64,000 bases of DNA from Shinisaurus crocodilurus. Lineage: Eukaryota > Chordata > Lepidosauria > Squamata > Shinisauridae. This document shows positions 1 to 37,134 of the stretch, in pieces. The DNA is taken from positions 22,404,051-22,468,050 of the forward strand of contig CM037880.1 in assembly GCA_021292165.1 (NCBI GenBank), given 5' to 3'. Every line of letters starts with the position of its first letter. Position 1 is the stretch's first letter. The notes beneath the pieces are model-generated. The model was not told where the DNA came from and made no database searches. It saw only the letters and a list, made by a program, of their open reading frames with translations. The position numbers were made by a program, and so were the translations under genes.

Positions 1-317
1 CCTCAGCTTTCTTTTTCTTTTTTTAAATAAGGGTGATTATTGCAGAGAGAAGCTTAGAGGGGAAAAGTAGAGATGCTATAGCTGATGTTCAGTACCTCTG
101 CCACTCAAACACTTGCCCCAAATCCAGAATTCTTTAAAAGCCAAATCTAGCCAGTAGAATGCCTCTGTCTGTGCATCCACCCCAGAGCAAGTGTCAGTTT
201 GTTTTGGCACAGGATGTGCAGAGCCCCTGGAGTTGATGTTTCCATTGGCAATGCAGCATCTTATGCATGTGTGCTCCTGAAGGGGTTCCTTTCTTTACAA
301 AGAGAAAGAAATGTGTT

Positions 318-405
318 CAATGGCACCTTGAGACTAACTTTTTAGAAGTTTTTTAAATTGTAAAATGGCATAAGCTTTCAACTCCTTCCTTATCAGGTGC
401 TGAGT
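318..405 (+). repeat. Dispersed repeat fragment (GGCACCTT...ATAAGCTTTC type)
   Basis: The stretch carries a 'ggcaccttgagactaac' start, a 'ggcataagctttc' middle and a 'cttatcaggtgc' end. This matches from memory a common reptile and turtle dispersed repeat. The family was not resolved and the copy is degraded. Confidence 0.4.
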
Positions 406-477
406 TGGAACTGGGAAAAGTAAAGCAGAAAAATAAGTTGAAAGCTGACCAAGAGGAAACATTCTAAAGTTCTTAAA

Positions 478-630
478 GGGACTGTAATAATAATTTATTG
501 CTTTTTTATTGTGTTCTTACTGTTTCATTTTGTTTATCGCTTTTAATATTGTATTGGTGTACACCGCCTTGGGAGGGCTTCTACCATGAGAGGGGACCAA
601 GAAATATTTTGAATAAATAAATACTTACCT
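478..630 (+). mobile_element. L2-like LINE 3' tail
   Basis: The segment reads like the 3' end of an L2-type LINE: an AT-rich run, then 'tgtacaccgccttgggaggg', then an (aaat)n tail at about 615-628. Only the untranslated tail is present. It lies in the same orientation as CUL2. Confidence 0.45.
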
Positions 631-1046
631 TGGGCGCAAGTGAGGCAAAACTCAACCTCTCCGACCAGCCCTCTGTGCTTTCTAGGGGGCTTGAATAATT
701 GGTAGTGAGGTGAAGTGGGGGCTCTGTTAGTAAGCCAAGCTGGTACTTGTGGACTCTTGGTCATGGCTTACCAGTTGAAGTCCAATTTTCTATTAAGTTG
801 CTCCATAAGAGGAATCCACCTTTCTGGATTCTGGCCAAGGGGTCCAAAGGTGACTGACAAGCACTTTGCATGTAATTTTAATAACATTTAAAAATAAGTT
901 TCATTTTCCCATGTAATATGCTTGCATAGCATTACATAATCAAGAATAATTTTATTACATGACAACTAACTTTAATGTAAACACACTGACAGAATACCTG
1001 TATTCTGGTTTGTTATTTTGCATTGACTGTAACATGTACTTATTTA

Positions 1047-1365
1047 TACAGCGCATAGTTAAACTATGGAGTTCGCTGCCCAAAGTTGATGGCCACCAAC
1101 TTGAATGGCTTTAAAAGAGGATTAGACAAATTTACAGAGGATAAGGCTATAAATGGCTACTAGTCATGATGGCTATACAATACACCTCCAGTGTCAGAGG
1201 CAGCATGCCTCTCAGTACCAGTTGCTGGGGAGCATGATTGGGAGGGCACTATTGTACTCATGTCCTGCTTGAGAGCTTCTCATAGGCATCTGGTTAGCTG
1301 CTGTGGAACAGAATGCTGGACTAAATAGGCCTTTGGTTTGATCCTGCATGACTGTTCTTATGTAC
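1047..1365 (+). mobile_element. CR1 LINE 3' fragment
   Basis: This is the 3' end of a CR1 retrotransposon in sense orientation. It shows the typical run of phrases: 'ctatggagttcgctgccc', 'ggctttaaaagaggattaga', 'aatggctactagtcatgatg', 'gctggactaaataggccttt' and a 'gttcttatgt' end. It is 5'-truncated and degraded, so only the tail of the reverse-transcriptase reading frame and the 3' UTR remain. Confidence 0.75.
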
Positions 1366-1672
1366 AGAGAGGGCTGTGAGCTACACAAGGGATAGGAAAT
1401 GGGGAGTGAGATCCAAAGACTTTGTCCCAGGACTGTTCAAGACCAAGCCTTCTCCATCCCTAAAATAAGTGCCCATTTGTGTTTTGTCTTTTCCATAAAC
1501 TTACGTGATTTCAAAAGAATTTTGTGTTTGCTAATGCTACTGCTCAGTATCATTCAGTATCCATGACTGAGCGGACTGCTCAGTCATTGAAAGGGCTGTG
1601 GCATATGGCAATGGGAAATGGTTTTAACCGTTTGTCTAGCTGGTTTTTGATGCCTGGACAGTACATAAATAG

Positions 1673-28196
<26,524 letters not shown>

Positions 28197-28725
28197 GGTT
28201 AATATCCTGCAGGTATGGTTGTATGGAGATCATTGCTGTCACTGCTTGGTGTGTCCTGTGGGGAAAAAAGCAGGCCTGTTGTGCCTCCATAATTGGTCAC
28301 TTGGGCAGCCCCTGTTTTTTCTGCTGTTTACAACATCACCAGTGCCACGTCATGAGCGTCAATGAAAACGAAAAGCCTATAGATATTCCAAGCTCATGTC
28401 ATTACGACATTTCTTAAAACTTTACTAAAATGAATGAGTGAAGTCTTGCTGAAATGTGGAAATTTTGGTTGGATACCATGCTTCTCCCTTCACCCCCTCC
28501 ATCCCCCCCACGTTTGCAGTTGATGTTTTTTAATGTATCTTAAAAGGCAAAGTTAAAACAGACTAAATATTGTAATATGGCAGATAACATAATAATTGTA
28601 TCTACATTAAAATGTAAAAAACAACATGATACTGCTGCTTGTCAAATAAATAAATAAAGAAATGGAATATGTTGTGCGACTTTGATTTTTAATTCAGAAA
28701 TAAAGCAGTTTTGAAGGACTATATC
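28197..28725 (+). other. CUL2: CUL2 3' UTR (probable extent)
   Basis: The unique, AT-rich sequence after the stop is consistent with a 3' UTR of about 0.5 kb, ending a little after the polyadenylation signals at 28645-28704. The true cleavage site cannot be seen from sequence alone. Confidence 0.6.
28645..28704 (+). promoter_or_regulatory. Polyadenylation signals of CUL2
   Basis: Overlapping AATAAA hexamers lie at 28645-28658, and another at 28699-28704. These are the first strong signals after the stop codon. Confidence 0.6.
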
Positions 28726-28940
28726 TAAATTATTTCCAGTCTTAAGTATACTTAGAGCCTAATCCTATGCATTTTTACTCTGAAGCAAGGCCCATTTTGT
28801 GCAGTAGCATTTATGTCATGTAGGTAGGCATGGATTGTAGCCATTCGTTAAAATTTTATTATGTTAAAATAATTGACCTTATTTCCAGGTTACTCTGTTC
28901 AGGACTGAACTGCAAGTATGGAAACTAGAATTCCTGAGAT

Positions 28941-29308
28941 ATGATTAGTCGGGTCAGTGTCAAGGGTGGGCATGGTTGGGCACCTGCTGAGGGCCCACAC
29001 CCCAGCAGGGGCCCACTGATAAGAGCCCCCTGGAGTTGCTCCTCCTCTTCACCGTTGAACCTCTTGTTCACCTGCCTCTCAGTCTGGCCTAGAAAATGAA
29101 GGTGGTGGGAAGGAGGAACAGTAGATGCTGCTGCTGCTTACTGGCTCCCTGCCTGTCAAGCAAGCTGTAGCAACATTGAGAGAGAGAATGAGGAGCGGTA
29201 ACAGCTGGTGACAATAGCGGTGAGAAGGTTGACTCACAGAGAGGGCCCCCCGTGAAAGGTGTCTTTCCCAAGGGCCCTCAAAAACTTGGAGCTGGCACTG
29301 ATGATTAG
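28941..29308. mobile_element. hAT-type MITE with perfect 8-bp duplication
   Basis: The duplications 'atgattag' at 28941-28948 and 29301-29308 are identical. The element between starts 'tcgggtcagtgtcaagg' and ends 'cttggagctggcactg', a partial inverted pair. The middle contains 'gagggcccacaccccagcag'. No coding capacity. Confidence 0.7.
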
Positions 29309-29474
29309 GACTCTTTTTAGCTGATTTTACCAGATGTTAAAAGAATTGGTCACCTGGGTATAACTCATTATGATCTAACTTACATCTAACTTGCACTGCC
29401 CTGAACCTCTTTAAAAATACTCTTTTCTGTATAAAACCATTACTGGAGTACTAATGCGGCCTCATATCTTAAAA

Positions 29475-29610
29475 CAGGGCTCTCTAACCTTGGGTCCCCA
29501 GATGTTGCTGGACTACAGCTCCCAGAATCCCTTGCCATTAGCCATGCTGGCTGGGTATGCTGGGAGCTGTAGGCCAGCAACATCTGGGGACCCAAGGTTG
29601 GAGAGCCCTG
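29475..29610. mobile_element. Palindromic hAT MITE, copy 1 of 4
   Basis: This 136-bp near-perfect palindrome starts 'cagggctctctaaccttggg' and ends with its reverse complement. The flanks 'tcttaaaa' and 'ttttaaaa' match at 7 of 8 bases. The inside reads 'agatgttgctggactacagc' towards a central 'ccatgctggctgggtatgc'. Copies of the family are at 36993, 40281 and 54631. Confidence 0.85.
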
Positions 29611-29619
29611 TTTTAAAAG

Positions 29620-31627
29620 GTTCAAACAGCAGCATGACTACCCTCTGCTTCACAGCAAGGCTGTCTTGTCTTTTCTAGTGGTTTGGGGAGAGATCAACTT
29701 AAGGGAGCTGTTATCTATCTGTGTACAAGACACTCTGAATCCCTAACATTACTACAAAGAGAGAGAGGGAAAAGAAGCGGAACATGCCTGGATTTACTTG
29801 GCAGGTTTAGAGCCCTGCAAATGGTCTTTATTTGTATCTGATGGGTTGTTTTTTACGCCTTTTAGTTAAATCTGTTGCGTCATAGGCTTATGTTTATCCG
29901 TAACTAAGTGCCAGTAAAAGAGAACATAAAGATAAACGGTGTTTTCCTCTTCCTCAAGGCAGTCGTGGCTGTCTCCTTCATATTTAAGAGATCACCTGAC
30001 CCCCCTACCTGCCTGCTCACATGCTGTGCTCATCAGGAGATACCCTCCTGGTGGTGCCAAAGATTTCGGAGGGCTGGTCCACGATGGCTTAGAATGGGGC
30101 CTTTAGCATCTGCTTTCTGAGACTCCATGTTACAAATAAGGCAACTGCCAACGCTCCTGGCTTTATGGTGCCTACTAAAAGCATACTTTTTCCAACATGC
30201 ATTCCCAGGAAGGTAGTCTTCTCTTCTGTATACAGTAATAATATACAGCATTATGATCTTCTACTGTATTGTTTTGTACATCGCTTAGAAATTTCTTTTA
30301 ATATTAGTGATACATAAGTATGGTTAAATAATGCAGCAGTCCTTCTGAGGTCATCCTCATTTGTTCCCTCAGCCTGGAATCCACCACACCCAAAATAGGT
30401 GCCTGAAACACCGGACAGAGCTTGCTCCCTGGCTGCCCACCCTTGGTGCACCTTCCTCAAGGGTGATCCATTCTCTACTGTTGGCATCTTTGCTCACCTT
30501 GCTTCTGCCATCTCCATCTACTGTAGGAGGGAGAAGCCATGATCCAGACCATGTTGGATTACTGGCTCCTGTCCCTTCAATTACCTTCAGTGCCCCACCT
30601 CGCAAAGGTCCATTTTCTTGGGGATACTTTTGTGGATTGCATGATCTCCTTCCCTTTCTGTCTGTAGTGCTTGCAGAATCCCCACAAGTCCACTACTGAC
30701 TCTATTACAGGAGTATTTTGCGAAGTATAAAATTGTGTTCAGAGAGGTATGCATCTCCCCCCCCCCCATTGTGCAAGAAGGCCTGGAGTGCACTCCACAG
30801 TGTACACCTGCTTTTAATTATATATATATGTGGCAACATTCCTCTAGTAGTCAGACCTCCTGAGAACCTGTGAGCTTTTATGACCTGAAAGTACAGTGTA
30901 TGGAATCGTAACCGCAAGCTAGATAGCTTGTCCTTTCTAGAGTACAAAGATGTCAATTCATATAATTCAGTGCTATTTATATGCTGTGCTATTCCAAAAT
31001 CTTTGTGGCACTTTCATAACCCAAATTCTCTGGTGCTTTCTTTTGTTAAAGCAAGTTTGTTTGGGTTTAATCTTTTCATCAGGCTGGTCAGAGAACAGCA
31101 GTGTAGTGCTGACCACTCACTATTGGCTTTTATTTATTACTGTTCCACCTCTTAATGTCCATCTCTACAGTGCTGCTTTTCCCCAAACACATTGAAATTG
31201 TATGAGTATTGGTTTCTGGTTAGACTAGCATAGAATTAAATTAAGTTCATTCTGTTCTAGCTCTAGCAGCACAGATGTCAAGTTTTCATTTCAGGAGGTG
31301 CCATACTTTGCTGGGGCTTAGGAGCATTTATGTCACGCAGCTCATGCACCCTCCCGAGAAAAGGCTTTATTGTAAACAAATGGATAAAGATGCAAGGTAA
31401 AAAGCATGCATTTTTGCCTGAACCAAAGATAGTGCAAGATAAGGTAAGGAAGAATGTGAAAGTCCTTCAGCTCTTTTAAATGTTTTGCCTGAAGTGAGCA
31501 ACACTTCCCCTCAATATGTGCAAGATTGAAGCAGAATGGAGAAGGCTACTTTCGTTGGTCATATACTAACAGTTCTTGGCTCGGTATACCACGCACACCC
31601 CTCTGTGCCTACTGGGCTATTCCAACT
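29620..31627. other. Intergenic stretch
   Basis: No gene is seen. An L2-like LINE tail (about 29925-30325) is followed by unassigned sequence. A C run lies near 30758, a short TA run near 30820, and AT-rich DNA fills 30830-31620. Confidence 0.5.
29925..30325 (+). mobile_element. L2-like LINE 3' fragment
   Basis: Phrases such as 'ggagggctggtccacgatgg', 'ccaacatgcattcccaggaa' and the AT-rich end 'gtacatcgcttagaaatttc' fit the 3' end of an L2-type LINE. The copy is badly decayed. Confidence 0.4.
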
Positions 31628-31830
31628 GAGAGCCAGTGTGGTGTAGCGGTTAGTGTTAGACTGGGGAGACCCGGATTCTAGTCCCCACTTGGCCATGAAG
31701 CTCACTGGGTGACTTTGGGTCAGTCACTGACTCAGCCTAAGCTACCTCACAGGGTGGTTGTGAGGATAAATTGAGAAGAGGAGGATCATGTACTCCCGCT
31801 TGGAGGAAAATGCGGGATATAAATAACGAA
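31628..31830 (+). mobile_element. tRNA-derived SINE
   Basis: This is a complete SINE. The tRNA-like head is 'gagccagtgtggtgtagcgg' (box A side) and 'gacccggattctagtcccc' (box B side). The body is 'tcactgggtgactttgggtc' and 'ctacctcacagggtggttg', and the 3' end is 'gcgggatataaataacgaa'. It is RNA polymerase III-type and related to the copies at 16170, 46758 and 63846. Confidence 0.85.
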
Positions 31831-33224
31831 CTGCATGTGGATGAGATGGTCGTGTACTGTGGACTTGTGGAAGCTACCCCTGTGTTCCTTGAGCTAGGGT
31901 AGAATGACTAATTAGCTGGTGCCGTTTCCTGAAAATAAGCAGATCTGACTGCTGTCACACATCCCTTGGTAACAGCCAGATGAGATGACTGCAGCACACT
32001 GTGTGGGGCCGCCTTTGAAAAGTGTTTGGAAACCAGCTGTTACAAAATGTGGCTGCTAGCGTGTTTTTGACTTGCTTTTCTGAGCATATAACCGGTTTTG
32101 TTCAATCTGCACTGGCTGTCAGTTTTCAAAGTGTTACCTATAATAAAAGAGTGTGTATGTCTGTCAGCACCATAGCCCAAGACCATGAAACCTGGACGCG
32201 TGAAACTTGACATGCATCTCGGGATTGCTTGGTGGTTAAAACACTTTAGTGAATTGTAATTAAGTTAAATGTATTTCAATGTGCCCATGTATTTTAAGCC
32301 TGCGGTGCCACCTTCAGTCACAAGGTGGCAGGTGTCCCTAACCAGCTTTGCAGTCGATACCAGAGGGCAATAGTCCGAAGGACAGAGTTATGTGGCTGCC
32401 CCTTCCCCCAGCTGTGGGGCGGACCCCTCCCTCAGATGCATAACTTTGCTTGAAGGCTTCGCAGTATCAAACCAAGGGTTCTTCCAACCCTGTTTGGGAT
32501 CAGGATATTTGAAAGACCATTTTCTCCCACATGAGCCTGTCTGTCCACTGCAGTCTTCATCTGAGGTCTTGTTCTGTATCTCGTAGCCACCAGAAGCCTG
32601 GGCCTTTTTGGTTATGGCACTCGGGTTGTAGAACTCCCTATCTCGGGAAGCCAGGTTAGCTTTTTGACATTCTGTTAAGACCTTTCCTTTTCACCAAGTC
32701 TTTGGGTTGATTTCATTTCTTTCACCTGCTGCTGTGACTATTTTATTTGGCTCTGGTTTTTAGTTGTCCATATAATTTTACTATTTTCTTTCCTAGCCTA
32801 TCATGTTTTGGGGAAGCCTATAAGCTTGGAAATACCCTCAAAAACACATTTTTATTGTATGCTAAATATGAGGTGTCAATAATTGCACTTAGCATGCTGT
32901 GTGTGTATGTATGATTTCCATATATTTAATCTCAAAGCTATTTATGAATTCAGCTCAAAGATGGATTGGAGGGGAAGCACACACGGAAAATATCAGGAAC
33001 AAAAATACTGCATTCAACTTCTCTGTTCCACCAAAAACACTATCGAGAAATAGGACGCATAAGTTCTCAAAGAATTTATTCCATATTTTTTATATGTCAA
33101 CAGTTTTTTTGCTCTTGTTAAATATAAATAACAAATAATCTTAGGCTCAGTTTATCGCCCCTCTATGTGTCCCATCATGATGTTGCCTTAAGTATCCATA
33201 CTGCCATGATCAACAAGTCAGTCT
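31831..33224. other. Intergenic stretch with a LINE scrap
   Basis: No gene is seen. Around 32588-32830 a plus-strand L2-like LINE tail is likely ('gaagcctgggcctttttggt', 'ttctgttaagacctttcctt'). The region 32840-33220 is AT-rich and unassigned. Confidence 0.45.
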
Positions 33225-33450
33225 CACTTTTCATAAGAAGCATCTTGCTGTATAAGACTGAAGGTCCATCCAGTATAGCATCCTCCTTCCCACAGAGGTG
33301 GACCAGATGGCTCTGGTCCACTTGCAGGGAACAAAGGCCCTAGCCCTTCCTTATGCTCCCTACTAACTGGTATTCAGTAGCATATTGTCTCTGAACCTGG
33401 AAGAAAACACTGAGGAAGATCTGTTCTTCCTGACTAATCCTAGCCATTAC
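33225..33450 (-). mobile_element. CR1 LINE 3' fragment, antisense
   Basis: On the minus strand this is a CR1 3' end. The plus strand shows 'ttgctgtataagactgaagg', 'ccatccagtatagcatcctc' and 'taactggtattcagtagcat', which match the antisense CR1 consensus phrases seen at 26104. Confidence 0.7.
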
Positions 33451-34273
33451 TTTTTTTTTTAATAAACAAGAATTAAACTTGTGGGTTACAATGGGAATAA
33501 AAGGAGGAGGGTAAGATCATAGCGGTGGTCCCCTGACAAGAGTTTTGCATTTTCTTCAATACAAATTGCAAATCAAATAGGTCTTCCCTGTCCCCAGTTC
33601 ATGCCTTTTGTTTCTTGTCCACGCAGTCAATGCTAAATTTCAATTAGTCCAAGACGGGAGGGCAGGGGGGGAGAGAAATTACCTCTTGGGCAATTATTAC
33701 TTACAAGAGGGATGAATGCAGAAAAACAAGGTTAAGAGGACTGCAGCTGAGATTACACCGTTTTCAGCACATTTGGAAATGGGGAAATACTGTAATTATT
33801 GGCCTCGAGTGCACATTAATTTCTTCAATATGCATAAAGCCGCATTCTGCTGCAGCTGTGAAGCACCAGACCTCAAGCTTGCCTGCAATTTGCTTTGGCA
33901 CCCGCCACCATGCCTTATTTTCAGGCCAGTAACTCAACGTAGTCCTTAATGCCCATTGTTATATGTTATTTTTTTAAAAAAAACCTTTAAACTTTGCTTT
34001 ATTTGGCTACTGATCTGTTAGTTAAATAGCATTCATTTTGAATTGCTACACCTTTATCTACAAGACATTTGGCCTTTCTCTTCTCCCCATTCTGGGGCCT
34101 AGCTGTTTCCCAGGCTTCTTTGGTGTGTTAAGTGAGCCAGCTGAGTTGAGAAGAGCCATAGCTTGGTGGTAGAGCATTGTGTGTCGCATGCATGCAGTAC
34201 CCAGTTCAATCTGCAGTTCAAGGATCCCAGGTTAGTAAGGTCATTGCCTGAAACCTTGGAAAGTTGTCAGAGA
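33451..34273. other. Intergenic stretch, possibly conserved non-coding
   Basis: No gene or known repeat is seen. The part 33700-33930 is unusually clean sequence with mixed composition and motifs such as 'cattaatttcttcaatatgc'. It could be a conserved element, but this is inference only. Confidence 0.35.
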
Positions 34274-34436
34274 TGGGTTCACACAACATGCTAAGCCACC
34301 GTGACTCCGCATGTTGTTCAAACCCGGGGTGGTTTTCTCAGGGTGGCTTAGGTTTGGCCTATAAGCCACCCTGACAAGCCATGGCTTGTAGTAGGGTTTG
34401 TTTCCCCATGGTGGCTTGCCATGTTGTCCGAACCCA
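34274..34436. mobile_element. MITE with TGGGTTC termini
   Basis: Termini 'tgggttcacacaacatgcta' and the reverse complement of 'atgttgtccgaaccca' pair over about 27 bp. Inside are further inverted copies of 'gtggcttagg' and 'ataagccaccctg'. It resembles the element at 35441. Confidence 0.6.
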
Positions 34437-35109
34437 GATGACACAACCCACCAGAGGGCAAGCCAAACTATTACAGAACCGCTTGGCAAGAGCAGCAAAA
34501 AGACTTGTCACTCTAGCCAAGCAGCTCTGGGTGAGTGCAGATGACAGCCGAGCCAAAGTGCCCAAGAGGTACTTGGGGACAGCTGTCAGAGGCTCCCCGC
34601 ACCTGCCAGCTGAAAGGCCTGGCAGCTGCCGTGGCACTGAGCGAGCCTCTAGAGGAGGCCAAGCAGAGTGCAGCTCGTCCCTGACTGGTAGAAATCGGGC
34701 TACCAGGCGGGGTGGGGGATGAGCCGCACTCTGGTCGGCCTCCTCTAGAGGAGGTTCAACCAGAGTGCCGCTTGTCCCTCCGCCCAGTGCTGATAGCAGT
34801 TCCCTGTGTCACTGCAGACACCAACCAAAAGTGTGGCTTATCGTGGCATGTGAACCCTCCCAGTGTGGCAGTACTGAGCCAGATGGACCATAGGAGTGAC
34901 TGTGGTAAGAGGCAGGGGCAGATGTTCAAATGTAGCTTCTGAAAGGGACAACATGAATTGTCTTCCTGGACCAAACAAGCTAAGACCCATTACAGTAGAT
35001 TGTGTACTTCCAGCTGCTGTGTTTGGGCCCTGAAAAGTCCAGATCCAGTCAGAGGGTTATATCCAACGTTACACCAGCAGAAACATTATAAGAGTTGCCT
35101 TTGTTCTGC

Positions 35110-35433
35110 CAGCATGGGGTGGTTGAACCTTTTTCAACCTGAAAACTGAATTCAATTTTGGAGAAGCTCCCAGGGGCTGCAGAGTAGTGGTATGGCAGAG
35201 CAGAAGGCAAAAGGGGAGGGGGCAAAAATACAAACAATTATGGCATATTTTAGCTTAAAGCTGTTGCTGCTAGTAACTACTAGGAAAGGCATTTCCCACT
35301 TCTAGAATGAGGGAAAATGCACAAAAGCTGAAAAACCACCAAACGGCAGCAGTCCAGGGTGGGGAGGGGTGTGGTCATCTGGTGAACTCTAGAAGGCTGC
35401 ATTTGGTCCATGGGCTTGAAGTGGTTGCACAAC
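35110..35433. mobile_element. hAT-type element, relative of the copy at 40478
   Basis: It shares 'aattcaattttggagaagct', 'ggggctgca' and 'ggcaaaaata' with the element at 40478-40832, in the same order and orientation. Its ends ('cagcatggggtggttgaacc' and 'gtggttgcacaacacc') are weakly inverted. Confidence 0.6.
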
Positions 35434-35742
35434 ACCTAGACTGGGTTCAGACATCACGATAATCCTCACTCAAGGGTTGAGTATGGGTTGTTGTAGAGCC
35501 GTGGGTTATCGTGTTGTCTGATCCCAGCTGCACTAACAAGACATGGCTTGTTCACCACGAACAGCCGTAGAAGAGAACCCATGGTTTGTTGGGTTGTGAA
35601 CTGTAAGTCGTTCACCATGGTGTGTTATCTCCTCTGGGTTCTGACAACATGATAACCCACATTTCAACAACCCAAGGTTCATCGGCAACCTACGCTCAGC
35701 CCTTGAGTGTGGATTATCATATCATCTGAACCCAGACCTAGA
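35434..35742. mobile_element. MITE with long inverted termini and 7-bp duplication
   Basis: The element 35441-35735 starts 'ctgggttcagacatcacgat' and ends 'atcatatcatctgaacccag'. The arms match over about 35 bp including 'cactcaaggg'. The flanks 'acctaga' on both sides are identical. No coding capacity. Confidence 0.75.
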
Positions 35743-36984
35743 GTAAGCAACACATAGCCTAATTAATTGTAAAATGCCTTGAGGAACAGCTTGCACAAGC
35801 GGAATCAAAGTATTGTATTTGATACTTTTGCAAGGATGAAAATTGGGTTTTCTCAGGTGGTAGAAAGAAACTTATCACTAGCAGAAAGATACTATTGGAT
35901 ACAACTCAAAGGGATCTAGCAGGAGGGAAGGAAGCATTACACATCTGGCCAATTTACTGACCCAAACTGTTGGTTACGACTACTTGAGGGACAACAGGGT
36001 TTGGGGGGGTACCCCTGTTATAAAAGGAGAGGAATTTAGCCAATAAAGAAAATATTTGGTGGGTGTTAGAGCACTAATAGTCTCTCTTTATACATTCTCA
36101 CACCCAGAAGGTGTTCTGGAGTATGGGCTTGTCAGGGCCGGTGAGCCCACTCCTTCCCTTGTTTGTTCCTGTGAGTGTGGGAAGGGGTAATGTGTCCCAA
36201 CATGCCTTGCTTTGTTGACAGCTCTGTGAGGAGAATTCATGTGGGAACATTTTTAATGTATTGTAAGGTTCAGCATCTTGCACCACTGTATATTTCTTTA
36301 TACTTACTTCAGGTAATTAAAAAAAAAAATCAGAGCTGACAAGCCTTGGACTGGATGTGAAATAAAATAAACACAGGCAGAAAAGAAAGTGTTTTGTGTT
36401 GTCCCGCTGAGCAGAAACGTTCTCTGAGGGATAATGTTCCATCAGTCAGATGTACAAAGTGTCTGTTTTTATTATAAAGTGTTGGGAAGACCTATCTATT
36501 TAAAGTATTATTATTTTTTGACAGTATAAGAACATGACTGAAGGAGGGAGGAAGGGAAAGATTTTAATTCTTTGGAGTGCAAATGTAATGGTGAACATGA
36601 AACAAAATTTATCTACAGTTTTGGTCCATATATTTGCAATTGTTGACTATTAGAGAGCACTTACTTAGTTGTACAAAATTGCTTCTTAACTTGTTCTTGC
36701 AACCCACTGACAGGTATCTTAGCGTGAGAGATAGAGACTCTGGTAAAACAGAAGATTTAAATATGGGGCTTTATATGTGAACAGGACATCGCAGGTCAAG
36801 CCTTCAATTTATCCATGTTTAAATAGGTGCCCAATTAACTGAATTTAAGACATTGAAAGTATTCTGATTTAGTATTAACACTGTATTATTATTATTTGTT
36901 ATGGGCAATTTTAAAAAATAGGGGACTTCAGCCTTCGCAGCAGGATGGCCCACAGTGGACTTGGGACTTGGCAACTGGAATTAC
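35743..36984. other. Intergenic stretch
   Basis: No gene seen. The part 36300-36940 is AT-rich unique-looking sequence. A minus-strand open frame at 36098-36286 has no recognisable product. Confidence 0.5.
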
Positions 36985-37134
36985 TTATATGGCAGTGTTC
37001 TCCAACCTTGGGTCCCCAGATGTTTTTGGCCCACAACTCCCAGCATGCCCCAGCCAGCGTAGCTGACTGGGGCATGCTGGGAGTTGTAGGCCAAAAACAT
37101 CTGGGGACCCAAGATTGGAGAACACTGTTCTGTG
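36985..37134. mobile_element. Palindromic hAT MITE, copy 2 of 4
   Basis: The 134-bp palindrome 36993-37126 starts 'cagtgttctccaaccttggg' and ends in the reverse complement, with 'ctgactggggcatgctggga' next to the centre. Flanks 'ttatatgg' and 'ttctgtgg' match at 6 of 8, so the copy is older or the duplication has decayed. Confidence 0.8.

Noticed and set aside
29475..29610. CRISPR-like or terminator-like palindromes
   Set aside because: This is a vertebrate genome; the palindromes are single dispersed MITEs with 8-bp target duplications.
31628..31700. tRNA gene candidates at the SINE heads (also at 46758 and 63846)
   Set aside because: The tRNA-like promoter boxes are followed by the SINE body and the clover-leaf is not intact, so they are SINEs.
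34381..34722. A 113-codon plus-strand open frame downstream of CUL2
   Set aside because: It overlaps a MITE and its frame on the opposite strand is equally open; no splice sites or domain.
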